DNA of 21,629 nucleotides, taken from Hoskinsella mucinilytica. GTDB taxonomy: Bacteria; Bacillota_I; Bacilli_A; Erysipelotrichales; Erysipelotrichaceae. A model generated the notes under the pieces. It ran no database searches. It worked only from the letters and a program-made list of their open reading frames with translations, and had not been told where the DNA came from. This document shows, in pieces, positions 12,923 to 20,554 of this stretch. The position numbers and the translations under genes were made by a program. The DNA lies in the NCBI RefSeq assembly GCF_045223415.1, contig NZ_JBEQZJ010000052.1, forward strand, positions 1 to 21,629. Direction: 5' to 3'. The first letter of the stretch is position 1. Every line of letters starts with the position of its first letter.

Positions 12923-13840
12923 ATGAAAATTAATCAGTTAAAAAATTTTGTCGCAATCGTTGATTACGGAAGTATCAATAAGGCATCTGAGCGATTATAT
13001 GTTTCTCAACCTGCATTAAGTCGCTCCATACAGGCGTTAGAAGAAGAAATGGGAAAGGAGCTTCTAGTTAGAAGCAATCATGGGGTATCCATGACCCCAA
13101 CCGGAAGGCTATTATATTATTATAGTCAATCCATATTGAATGAATTAAGTACATTGGAAAAATTGAAGCGATTAGGTGAAAAGGCAATTTATTCAAAATT
13201 GAGCGTTTCTATCAATAATATCTTTCTAAAAGATGATTTGATCTTACAATGTTACGAAAAACTGTTAAGTAACGAAACAGAAATTCAAATGATGGAAACA
13301 ACGGCAGAGGATGTATTTAATGATGTCATAAATTCTAAATCAGAATTAGGTATTATGATCATGAATGACTATCAATTACCAGTCTTGAAGAAAATGGCTG
13401 AAATTAATAATTTGGAATTATTCATCATTGGAACAGGGCCGATTTATATTCATGTGAATGAGAATAACCCTTTAGCCTCTAAGGATGCCATTCGATTTTC
13501 TGAACTTCTGGATTGTACTTATATTCATTTACCTTCTGATTTTTTCTCTAATTTGAACCACTCCATTAATATCGATGGAATTCAATTGACAAGCTTTCCC
13601 AAAACTTTGGTCATGAGTAACTACCATGCCATTTTAAGCATACTTAAGAAAACCAATTCATTCTTGGTGGGGCATAGGTGGCAAGTGGATGAATTAAAGC
13701 ATTCTAAGGTAAAGAGCTTATTGTTGTTGAATAGTGATATCAATAAGCATTTTGTCATTCTTAAACGTAAAAATGAATTGTTTTCAGATGCAGCAGAAAT
13801 CTTCTTAAAGATCATCAATGAGAACTATGCACAAATGTAG
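12923..13840 (+). CDS. LysR-family transcriptional regulator
   Basis: A 305-aa regulator with the N-terminal winged HTH at residues 1-60 (GSINKASERLYVSQPALSRSI region) and an effector domain over about 90-300. ATG 12923 gives the usual MKINQLKNF start, with AAAAGGA upstream; GTG 12902 would add an atypical extension. The effector domain is quite divergent and I cannot assign a ligand. Neighbours are a thioesterase upstream in the same direction and a secreted-protein gene downstream; either, or yeiH, could be a target. Confidence 0.87.
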   Translation: MKINQLKNFVAIVDYGSINKASERLYVSQPALSRSIQALEEEMGKELLVRSNHGVSMTPTGRLLYYYSQSILNELSTLEKLKRLGEKAIYSKLSVSINNIFLKDDLILQCYEKLLSNETEIQMMETTAEDVFNDVINSKSELGIMIMNDYQLPVLKKMAEINNLELFIIGTGPIYIHVNENNPLASKDAIRFSELLDCTYIHLPSDFFSNLNHSINIDGIQLTSFPKTLVMSNYHAILSILKKTNSFLVGHRWQVDELKHSKVKSLLLLNSDINKHFVILKRKNELFSDAAEIFLKIINENYAQM

Positions 13841-13860
13841 CTATGCAAATAATGCATAGC
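13840..13860 (+). terminator. stem-loop at the end of the second LysR gene
   Basis: GCTATGCA and TGCATAGC form a perfect 8-bp stem with loop AATAA. There is no T run, so termination would be weak; it may only protect the 3' end. Confidence 0.4.
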
Positions 13861-13881
13861 CAGCACTTGGGTAATTGGCAT

Positions 13882-13910
13882 TATACAAACTTATTAATCT
13901 CGACTATAAT
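13882..13910 (+). promoter_or_regulatory. promoter of the TasA-like gene
   Basis: TATACA (13882-13887), 17 bp, TATAAT (13905-13910), giving a leader of about 75 nt before the ATG. Confidence 0.6.
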
Positions 13911-13992
13911 ATGGGTGTAAGGTAAAAGAAATAAATATTTACCAATACTTAAAAAAAGATTACCAAAAAGATAATCGAGAGGAGATAAGATT

Positions 13993-14514
13993 ATGAAAAA
14001 GAGTACGTTATTATCACTAGCTACAGCAGGGGCTATCGTAGCAACAAGTGTGGGGACTTTCGCAGCATGGGATGTTACCCAAGTAACAACAGAGACAAAA
14101 AGTTTAACTTTAGGGAAGGCAGTAGTGGTTCAGGCGACATCAGGTAATTTGACGAAAGATGTAAAAAATAATTTGAATAATGATGAAGGTGAAAGTATTA
14201 ATGGCGATATAACAGTAGATCTTTCATCAGTTGATACGCCTTTACAAACTAACCGTTCATTAGAAATTACGCCAAATGTGAACTTTAAAAATGGAGATGC
14301 CGCAATTGCAGATGTAGTAGAAGGTACTGATTATACAGTTGAAGTAAAGAAAGCAGATAAGGTTCTTACTTCTACAGGTGGAGTTGTGACAGATGATTCA
14401 ATTGATACTTTTGATGCAAATACAAATAAATATACAATTGTAGTTACACCAAAGAATTCTACTAAATTGTCTGAAAAGACTATAGAAATATCTGCTACAA
14501 TCGAATTGAAGTAA
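13993..14514 (+). CDS. secreted TasA/camelysin-like protein with SipW-type signal peptide
   Basis: A 173-aa exported protein. The signal peptide has a basic start (MKK), a hydrophobic core to about residue 20, and SVGTFA-AWD at residues 19-27, with probable cleavage after Ala24. That VGTFAxW ending is the hallmark of SipW-dependent substrates such as TasA and camelysin. The mature part is acidic, Thr/Val/Asp-rich and strand-forming, with no cysteine, which suits an extracellular fibre or matrix protein. GAGGAG lies 8 bases before the ATG. The next gene is a SipW-type peptidase, which strongly supports the pairing. It is shorter than TasA (about 260 aa), and matrix function is inferred, not shown. 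Confidence 0.83.
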   Translation: MKKSTLLSLATAGAIVATSVGTFAAWDVTQVTTETKSLTLGKAVVVQATSGNLTKDVKNNLNNDEGESINGDITVDLSSVDTPLQTNRSLEITPNVNFKNGDAAIADVVEGTDYTVEVKKADKVLTSTGGVVTDDSIDTFDANTNKYTIVVTPKNSTKLSEKTIEISATIELK

Positions 14515-14517
14515 ATT

Positions 14518-14541
14518 AAAGCCGTATCAAACGGCTTTTTT
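14518..14541 (+). terminator. terminator between the TasA-like gene and sipW
   Basis: AAAGCCGT (14518-14525) pairs perfectly with ACGGCTTT (14531-14538) around ATCAA, then T. It should lower the amount of sipW mRNA relative to its substrate. Confidence 0.85.
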
Positions 14542-14594
14542 ACTAAACAAATGCTGATATCTATAGTAAAATAAAAGACAAAGGGGAGTTGTTT

Positions 14595-14603
14595 ATGCAA
14601 TGA
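14595..14603 (+). promoter_or_regulatory. Met-Gln mini-ORF overlapping the sipW start
   Basis: ATG-CAA-TGA. Its ATG is 6 bases from GGAG (14585-14588), whereas the sipW ATG at 14600 is 11 bases away and overlaps the TGA. Ribosomes may start on the mini-ORF and restart on sipW. Confidence 0.45.
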
Positions 14604-15421
14604 AACTGCTAAAGAAAATAACATCCATATTAAGTGCTATATTTTTGATAGCACTTTTTGTGCTTGTTGTTTCTATGCAGTTGTATCCTGAAGATACTTC
14701 AAGATTTATTGGATATCGATTCTATACAGTGTTGACCAATAGTATGGAACCAGTGATACCAACATACTCTCTTGTTTTTAGTAAGATGATAGATGAAGAT
14801 GATCCAATACCACCTGATACTATCGTTACCTTTCAAGCGAATCGATTCGGAGAAGATATTTTATTAACACATTATTTTAGAGAAACACAAATAGGTAACG
14901 ATGGAAATCTTTATTATCGAACGCAAGGAGCAACCGCACCGGACTATGATAATTATGAAACAAGCCGAAGTGATATCATTGGTACTTATGTATTTCATAT
15001 ACCATACTTAGGCAAAGTCTTTTTGTTTCTGAAAAGTAAATTTGGATTTATCATGTATGCAGAATTATTTGTGATTTGGTTGGTCAATCAAACAATCAAA
15101 ACACGATGGGATGAAAAAGCACAAGAAAAGAGAATCAAAAAGAAACGACCGTTTGCAATTACAGAACTATCAATGGAAGAACATGAAGGATGTCTGATGC
15201 TTACGGGATATTTAGAAAACAGAATGAAAAAATCCGCAAAATATGTTGTAGCGAAGTTAACATTCTTTGATTCAGAGAAGAATATAGTAAAAGAAGATAA
15301 ATGGTATTTGGTAGGAAGAGAACCACTGAAACAAAACGAAAAAGTGCCTTTTACCTATACGATAACAGAGCCAGAAGATGTGAAGGATTTCGAGATTCAT
15401 ATCATAAAATACAAACATTAG
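14600..15421 (+). CDS. sipW: SipW-type signal peptidase I with C-terminal FxLYD-like domain
   Basis: A 273-aa membrane protease of the ER-type (Ser-His) S26B group. TM1 is at about residues 8-28. The nucleophile is Ser48 in TNSMEP. The general base is His91 in LLTHYF, where bacterial-type enzymes have Lys. TQGATAPDYD (108-117) fits the following conserved box with Asp. TM2 lies at about 140-163, then a basic stretch (KTRW...KRIKKKR, 167-183). Residues 185-273 form an extra domain, GYLENRMKKSAKYVVAKL then FFDSEKNIV, resembling FxLYD. The topology (basic N-terminus inside, catalytic part outside, second TM, basic stretch inside) places this domain in the cytosol. Typical SipW is about 190 aa. 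The start overlaps a Met-Gln mini-ORF. Its likely substrate is the preceding gene product. Confidence 0.9.
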   Translation: MKLLKKITSILSAIFLIALFVLVVSMQLYPEDTSRFIGYRFYTVLTNSMEPVIPTYSLVFSKMIDEDDPIPPDTIVTFQANRFGEDILLTHYFRETQIGNDGNLYYRTQGATAPDYDNYETSRSDIIGTYVFHIPYLGKVFLFLKSKFGFIMYAELFVIWLVNQTIKTRWDEKAQEKRIKKKRPFAITELSMEEHEGCLMLTGYLENRMKKSAKYVVAKLTFFDSEKNIVKEDKWYLVGREPLKQNEKVPFTYTITEPEDVKDFEIHIIKYKH

Positions 15422-15450
15422 TCAGCTATCATTTCAATAGCTGGCTTTTT
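15421..15450 (+). terminator. terminator of sipW
   Basis: GTCAGCTAT (15421-15429) pairs with ATAGCTGGC (15437-15445, one G-T pair), then TTTTT. The stem begins with the last base of the sipW stop codon. Confidence 0.85.
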
Positions 15451-15532
15451 CAAATTGAAAATAGGGAAATCACTAGGCGAAATCATAGAAATGGAGTACA
15501 ATAGTTACTGGAAAATATAATGGAGGTTACAT

Positions 15533-17323
15533 ATGACAATCATAGAAAAATTAGCAGCATTACGTGTTTTGATGAAAGAAAGAGATTTAGACGTTTATAT
15601 GATTCCTACTTCAGACTTTCATGAAACAGAATATGTTGGAGAACACTTCAAAGCAAGAAGCTATATGTCAGGATTTACTGGTTCACAAGGAACTTTGGTC
15701 GTAACGACTCAGGATGCTGCATTATGGACAGATGGAAGATATTTTATTCAAGCAGCAAATCAATTGAAAGACACTACGATCACATTGATGAAACAAGGAG
15801 AAGAAGGCGTACCAACCATTGGACAATATATATATGATCACATGACAGAACAGGGCGGATTGGGCTTTGATGGTCGTGTTATGAATACGAAGCTGGTTAA
15901 GGGTATTTTGTATAAATTGCAAGAGAAACAAGTGCGAGTTTCTTATGAGGAAGATTTAGTGGGGATGATTTGGAAAGATCGTCCTGGGTTGCCTGAAAAA
16001 CAAGGCTATTTGTTAAAGGAAACATATAGTGGAAAAAGCACAAAGGATAAATTAAAAGACTTGCATGAAAAGATGGGAAAACATGGAGCAAGTCATCATA
16101 TTGTTACATCATTAGATGATATTGCATGGATTACGAATATGCGTGGATGGGATATCGCATGTTATCCGGTTGTTTTATCTTATCTTGTATTGACATTGGA
16201 TGGTGGCACCATTTATGTGGATCAGAAAAAACTGACAGAAGAACTGATTCAAAATTTCAATGAAAATCATATCGAGATAAAAGACTATCACGATATTTAT
16301 GAAGATGTGAAAGCAATACCAAAAGATGCTGTAGTTCTGTTAGATAGTAGCGTAGTTAATTATGCAATTACACAAAATCTTCATGAGAATATCAAATTGA
16401 TCGATCATGTGAATCCAAGTCAAATGATGAAAGCAATGAAAAATGAAGTTGAATTAGAAAATAATAGAAAAGCACATATCAAAGATGCAGTGGCGATGAC
16501 CAAATTTATGTATTGGTTGAAAAAGAATGTTGGAAAAGAAAGCATTACAGAAATAAGTGCAAGTGAGTATCTAAAGAAATTACGTATTGCGCAAGGAGCA
16601 ATCGATTTGAGCTTTCAAACGATATCAGCATATAAAGAGCATGCAGCGATGATGCATTATAGTGCAAATGAAGAAAGCGATGTTGCTTTGAAAAACGAAG
16701 GAATGCTGTTAGTGGATAGTGGCGGACAGTATATGGAAGGAACCACAGATATTACCAGAACGTTTGTATTAGGACAAATCACAGAAGAAGAGCGTTTTTA
16801 TTTTACAACCGCATTGAGAAGCAATATTGCGCTAAGCAAAGCAAACTTTCTGTATGGATGTCGTGGTATGAATTTAGATATCTTGGCAAGAGGGCCATTA
16901 TGGGATCATCAGATGGATTATAAATGTGGTACAGGACATGGCGTTGGTCATCTATTAAATGTGCATGAAGGACCAAATGGTTTTCGTTGGAAAATTGTAC
17001 CTGAAAGAAAAGATAGCTGTATTTTAGAAGAAGGAATGACACAATCCAATGAACCTGGCGTATATGAAGAAGGTAAATTTGGTATTCGTCATGAAAATGA
17101 GATGGTTGTTCATAAGGGAGAAAAGAATGAATATGGACAGTTCATGTATTTTGAAACTATCACATTTGTTCCATTTGATTTAGATGGATTAGATGTTTCA
17201 CTGATGACCCAATATGAAAAAGAATGGTTAAATTGGTATCATGGACAAGTTTACGAAAAGGTATCTCCATTCTTAAGTGAAGAAGAAACCATATGGCTGA
17301 AGGAGGCTACAAGAGCTATCTAA
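15533..17323 (+). CDS. Xaa-Pro aminopeptidase, long form (M24B)
   Basis: A 596-aa metallopeptidase that removes the first residue from peptides with Pro in second place. It is the three-domain form, like eukaryotic XPNPEP1: two creatinase-type N-terminal domains (about 1-300) and a C-terminal pita-bread catalytic domain. The five metal ligands are visible: Asp395 (LLVDSGG), Asp406 (GTTDITRTF), His469 (GTGHGVGH), Glu507 (SNEPGVY) and Glu521 (GIRHENEM). The start of the protein (DVYMIPTSDFHETEYV) and SGFTGSQGTLVV are typical. GGAGG before ATG 15533 supports the start. There is no signal peptide, so it is cytosolic. A single-gene unit with a terminator in its own stop region. Confidence 0.95.
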   Translation: MTIIEKLAALRVLMKERDLDVYMIPTSDFHETEYVGEHFKARSYMSGFTGSQGTLVVTTQDAALWTDGRYFIQAANQLKDTTITLMKQGEEGVPTIGQYIYDHMTEQGGLGFDGRVMNTKLVKGILYKLQEKQVRVSYEEDLVGMIWKDRPGLPEKQGYLLKETYSGKSTKDKLKDLHEKMGKHGASHHIVTSLDDIAWITNMRGWDIACYPVVLSYLVLTLDGGTIYVDQKKLTEELIQNFNENHIEIKDYHDIYEDVKAIPKDAVVLLDSSVVNYAITQNLHENIKLIDHVNPSQMMKAMKNEVELENNRKAHIKDAVAMTKFMYWLKKNVGKESITEISASEYLKKLRIAQGAIDLSFQTISAYKEHAAMMHYSANEESDVALKNEGMLLVDSGGQYMEGTTDITRTFVLGQITEEERFYFTTALRSNIALSKANFLYGCRGMNLDILARGPLWDHQMDYKCGTGHGVGHLLNVHEGPNGFRWKIVPERKDSCILEEGMTQSNEPGVYEEGKFGIRHENEMVVHKGEKNEYGQFMYFETITFVPFDLDGLDVSLMTQYEKEWLNWYHGQVYEKVSPFLSEEETIWLKEATRAI

Positions 17324-17338
17324 GATAGCTCTTCTTTT
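17312..17338 (+). terminator. terminator whose loop is the peptidase stop codon
   Basis: AGAGCTATC (17312-17320) pairs perfectly with GATAGCTCT (17324-17332). The three-base loop is the TAA stop, and TCTTTT follows. The last three amino-acid codons are part of the stem. Confidence 0.8.
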
Positions 17339-17343
17339 CAGTT

Positions 17344-17952
17344 ATGAAATCTATCTTCGTGGAAATTCGATGTCCTTATTGTGGAGCAACTTCTTATCAT
17401 AAAAGTGAAACATTATTATTAAAAGGATTTGAAACAAGCTTTGATCTTCAATTGAAAGATGGAAGCTTTTTTCGCAAACACTGTCATATATGTGGTAAGG
17501 ATAATACTGTCATTCATCCTTTAATGTATGTGGATAAACAGCATCATTTCGTTTTATTGATCAAGGCAAAGAAAGAACAAAAAGAATCAGATCATGAACT
17601 TCATAAAGGAGATACTCATCTTATAAAACGTTATATATCTGATGTTGAACATATAGGTGAAAAAATAAGCATATTAGAAGATGGATTGGATGATCGATGC
17701 ATTGAGATTTTAAAGGTAAAGTTATGGTTGCATTATCGAAAGACAGACAAACAATTAAACTCAATTCAGTATCATGATTATGATGCAAAGAGTAAAACAT
17801 TATGGTTCGATATAGATATAGAGGGTAGAAAAGATATTGCTGGAGTCGAATATACAAGTTATGAAGCTTTGAAACTGAAGATGTTGAACATGCCATCAAA
17901 GTTTTTTGAAATTGATCAGAGTTGGGCGTTGACATGGATGAAAACACAATAG
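17344..17952 (+). CDS. CpXC-domain protein
   Basis: A 202-aa protein with an N-terminal zinc-ribbon-like CpXC domain: Cys10-Pro-Tyr-Cys13 and Cys47-His-Ile-Cys50 as two CxxC knuckles. These are separated by a strand-rich segment ending in FVLLI (residues 1-75). The C-terminal 110 residues are charged and without known motifs. The CpXC family is uncharacterised. No membrane segment or signal is present. There is no Shine-Dalgarno site before ATG 17344, and the start lies only 12 bases after the stem of the previous terminator. Expression therefore probably depends on read-through or on a promoter within the peptidase gene. An alternative GTG at 17359 has no better site. Confidence 0.75.
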   Translation: MKSIFVEIRCPYCGATSYHKSETLLLKGFETSFDLQLKDGSFFRKHCHICGKDNTVIHPLMYVDKQHHFVLLIKAKKEQKESDHELHKGDTHLIKRYISDVEHIGEKISILEDGLDDRCIEILKVKLWLHYRKTDKQLNSIQYHDYDAKSKTLWFDIDIEGRKDIAGVEYTSYEALKLKMLNMPSKFFEIDQSWALTWMKTQ

Positions 17953-17973
17953 TTTACCTTTTATCATACTAGA

Positions 17974-18002
17974 TTGTATTTTTCTATTATATGCATTATA
18001 AT
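17974..18002 (+). promoter_or_regulatory. promoter of the TPR gene
   Basis: TTGTAT (17974-17979), 17 bp, TATAAT (17997-18002). The -10 box lies downstream of ATG 17991, which rules out that ATG as the start of this gene. Confidence 0.7.
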
Positions 18003-18029
18003 GAAACCACTTGTGAAGAGAGGGATAGG

Positions 18030-18857
18030 ATGGATACTTCAGATACAACACAGATAGGTTTTACTTTTCAAATGAGTCTGGATTCTTTTCTTGAAGAAGT
18101 AGATACAGAGAGAAAAACAGAATCTCAAAGCTATCAAGATGCGCTGAAGATGTTACAAGAGGCATATCGATATCGTAGTAATCAAAAAAAATGCGATATT
18201 GCGAAAACGGCCATTCAGATTTGTAAAGATTGTATTGAAGCATATCTGATGTATGGAATGTATGCAAGAGATATCTATGAGAAAATATCAGTTTTACGAT
18301 ATGGGATGGAATTGGCAGTTTTGAATATCGGTAAGGAATTTTTTTTAAGAAATATAGAAGATTTTTACGAACAGGATGTCGCAAAGCCATTGTTAAGGAT
18401 CAAGTATGCATATGCTGTATGTTTATATGAAGCAGGTAATGTGGGAAAAGCACAAAAGCAATTTCAAGAAATATGGAATCTTAATCCATCTGATGTTTTT
18501 AATGTAAGGCATTATTTATATGCAACTTATTTATATTTTGAACAATATGAAAAATGTAGAGAGTTATTGTCAAAAGAAAAGCAAATGGATGCATTTTTGA
18601 TATATACGGATTTTTTTCTGTTGTTGAAAGAAGAGAATATAGAAGAGGCAATGATCAAAGTAGCGGAATTACAAAAAGCGAATCATCATTTGTATGATAT
18701 TTTGACATATCGTTCGATGAATACAACTGCTGCATATTATCATCCGTTACCAGGGTCTTTTGAAGAGGCTGCTTATATTTATAAGATCTTATCTAAGATC
18801 ATTTTATCAATGGAACATTTACCAGTATTTTTGATTGATCATGAAAATCAAAAATAA
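18030..18857 (+). CDS. ST7-like tetratricopeptide-repeat protein
   Basis: A 275-aa all-helical protein. Residues about 35-245 form TPR-like helix pairs: KTAIQICKDCIEAYLMYGMYA; LRIKYAYAVCLYEAGNVGKAQKQFQEIWNLNPSD; and later YEKCRELLSKE. The order of segments resembles the bacterial group related to the ST7 protein: ELAVLNIGKEFF, then a one-per-pair repeat region, then YYHPLPGSFEEAAYIYKIL near the C-terminus. Members are uncharacterised and thought to act by protein-protein binding. The start at ATG 18030 is set by the promoter position and by AGAGGG upstream. No signal peptide. No clear terminator follows. Confidence 0.75.
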   Translation: MDTSDTTQIGFTFQMSLDSFLEEVDTERKTESQSYQDALKMLQEAYRYRSNQKKCDIAKTAIQICKDCIEAYLMYGMYARDIYEKISVLRYGMELAVLNIGKEFFLRNIEDFYEQDVAKPLLRIKYAYAVCLYEAGNVGKAQKQFQEIWNLNPSDVFNVRHYLYATYLYFEQYEKCRELLSKEKQMDAFLIYTDFFLLLKEENIEEAMIKVAELQKANHHLYDILTYRSMNTTAAYYHPLPGSFEEAAYIYKILSKIILSMEHLPVFLIDHENQK

Positions 18858-18889
18858 TAGGCATTTTTCGTCAATTCGTTTGTAAAAGA

Positions 18890-18918
18890 TTTTCAAAAAG
18901 CAATTTTCGTTTTATAAT
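18890..18918 (+). promoter_or_regulatory. promoter of the HTH-TPR regulator
   Basis: TTTTCA (18890-18895), 17 bp, TATAAT (18913-18918). Confidence 0.6.
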
Positions 18919-18965
18919 ATTGAAATCACATGAAATTTTTGTATATAAAAGAAAGGTTGTGTAGC

Positions 18966-20219
18966 ATGAAAGTAAGTAGGGAGAGATTGCAAATAATTGG
19001 CAAGATGATTGGCATCTTGAGGGAAGAGAAAAGACAGAATAAGCAAAATAGTTGGACACAGATTAGATTTTGTGAAAATATTTGTAGTCCAAACACTTTA
19101 AAGAGTATAGAAAGTGGCAAGGTAGGTAGATCTGATGCTATTTATGAACAATTGCTTGCTAAGTTAGATTTAAAGTATGGAGAGTTTCCTGTTATCGATG
19201 AAGCTATTCAAAATATTATTGATGAATTGTATGAAGCGATTGAATATTTTGATAAAGATAGGATAAATAAACTTACTAATAAAGCTTTAAAGGTATTGGA
19301 GCAGGTCAAGATGTATATATACTATTCAGAATTACATGATATTATGAGCGACATAAATAATTATTATGTAAATATTAGTCCTATATATGTAAAAAAAGCA
19401 GAACATTATTTAGAGACAATGAAATTATTTCCAATAGAAATGAGAGATATTCTAAAATTATTAATTTTTGCTGGAGTAAAACTTGAATGCACTAGTAATG
19501 TAGAGCTGTATGAACAATATGTTAACAAGTTAGATATAAAAAACACCAATCTACCTTGTTTCAAAATTAATTTGTTACATTATTATCATATAAAAAATGA
19601 AAGGTTTAAAATCATAGAATTAATTAAAGAACTAGAAGAAGTTTTTATAAAGGAAAACAATATAATAAGATTATTAGGTGTCTATAATGCAGGTTTATCT
19701 AGTTTAAGTGTGATTGATAATACATTAAGAGATTTGTATCAAAAGAAAGTCTTAAATATAATTGCTACTCATGATATACCAATTGTTCAAAAATCGGAAA
19801 CGTATGCTAATATTGCTTTTGGTTATTATAATCAACATGATTATAAAGATGCTTTAGGATACTTATATAAATGTATAGAGGATGGTTGCAAAGATTTATT
19901 AGGCTCGTATCTGATTATAGCAGATTGCCAAAATCATTTAAATATGCATATAGATGTTCCTGAATTAGATAAAGAAAGCTTGAGGAAATATTCTAGAGAA
20001 ATACGTTCTATTTACAATTACTTTTTAATGTATAAAGGTGAAGAAGTACCCAATACATTTAAACAGAAAATTTTAATTAAGAAAATTGCACCATTATTAG
20101 AAGATGAATGGATCATTGAGGTATTTAGATTTGAATTAAACAAATTAGTTAAGGAAACGAATAGTTATAAGGACTTATATTTGTTTGAACAAATTGTTAA
20201 AAAAAATATTGATAAATAG
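18966..20219 (+). CDS. XRE-HTH plus helical-repeat regulator, RRNPP-like
   Basis: A 417-aa protein with the plan of peptide-sensing RRNPP regulators (Rgg, PlcR, RstA). The N-terminal XRE helix-turn-helix (about residues 5-65, with RFCENICSPNTLKSIESGKV) is followed by about 330 residues of TPR-like helices (for example QKSETYANIAFGYYNQHDYKDALGYLYKCIE). It is longer than Rgg/PlcR (about 285 aa) and nearer RstA-type proteins. ATG 18966 has GAAAGG 10 bases upstream; ATG 18930 would add a hydrophobic tail and lacks a site. Codon use is more AT-rich (many ATA, TTA, AAT) than its neighbours, which suggests acquisition. RRNPP proteins often have their peptide gene just downstream; none is convincing here. 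Confidence 0.78.
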   Translation: MKVSRERLQIIGKMIGILREEKRQNKQNSWTQIRFCENICSPNTLKSIESGKVGRSDAIYEQLLAKLDLKYGEFPVIDEAIQNIIDELYEAIEYFDKDRINKLTNKALKVLEQVKMYIYYSELHDIMSDINNYYVNISPIYVKKAEHYLETMKLFPIEMRDILKLLIFAGVKLECTSNVELYEQYVNKLDIKNTNLPCFKINLLHYYHIKNERFKIIELIKELEEVFIKENNIIRLLGVYNAGLSSLSVIDNTLRDLYQKKVLNIIATHDIPIVQKSETYANIAFGYYNQHDYKDALGYLYKCIEDGCKDLLGSYLIIADCQNHLNMHIDVPELDKESLRKYSREIRSIYNYFLMYKGEEVPNTFKQKILIKKIAPLLEDEWIIEVFRFELNKLVKETNSYKDLYLFEQIVKKNIDK

Positions 20220-20554
20220 TTGAGTTGATGATTTTTTTGAATTATGACGATAACAGATAAAAAAATTTAAAATACGTAATTAGAACTAGATTACTTGTAT
20301 TTATAATCCATTTGCAATAATATATTTGTGTACTCCTTAACGGGAGTATCCTAAATTCTATTCGAGGTGTTAATGGGTGGATTTTACTAGAAGTATAATT
20401 AACTTAATGTGCGAATAACTGAACAAATATGATGTACTCTATTTTATGCTTTTATGTAAATTTCAGGGAAGGAAAGCGGTTAATCGATTTTTAATCGCTT
20501 TTTTACTTTCATTATCAAACAATTAATGATAAACTGGTCGTAGGAAGTGATAGA
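20220..20554 (+). other. 335-bp gap with a possible short transcript or leader
   Basis: No gene of normal size. Contents: two weak promoter candidates (TATAAT 20302-20307; TTGTAT/TAATAT 20295-20323), a small hairpin TACTCC-TTAACG-GGAGTA (20331-20348), a five-codon ORF after GAGGTG (20373-20390), an in-frame 21-codon ORF without a ribosome site (20432-20494), and a strong terminator at 20473-20502. After the terminator there is a dyad TTATCA...TGATAA (20512-20532). The terminator 50 bases before the ATPase gene suggests either a separate small RNA or an attenuating leader. It fits no riboswitch class I know. Confidence 0.5.
20473..20504 (+). terminator. terminator upstream of the ATPase gene
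   Basis: AAAGCGGTTAA (20473-20483) pairs with TTAATCGCTTT (20491-20501, one G-T pair), followed by T. It ends no annotated gene, so it either attenuates the ATPase gene or ends an unannotated short RNA. Confidence 0.8.

Noticed and set aside
17991..18030. ATG 17991 as the start of the TPR gene
   Set aside because: A good TTGTAT/TATAAT promoter has its -10 box downstream of this ATG, so the mRNA would not include it; ATG 18030 has a ribosome site.
20373..20390. Five-codon ORF MGGFY as a real peptide gene
   Set aside because: It has a ribosome site, but a five-codon frame is expected by chance in AT-rich DNA and nothing else supports it.
20432..20494. 21-codon ORF (MYSILCF...) as a signal peptide for the RRNPP-like regulator
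   Set aside because: No Shine-Dalgarno site, its end lies within the terminator stem, and it lacks the usual charged start plus hydrophobic core of such peptides. Kept only as a weak possibility.
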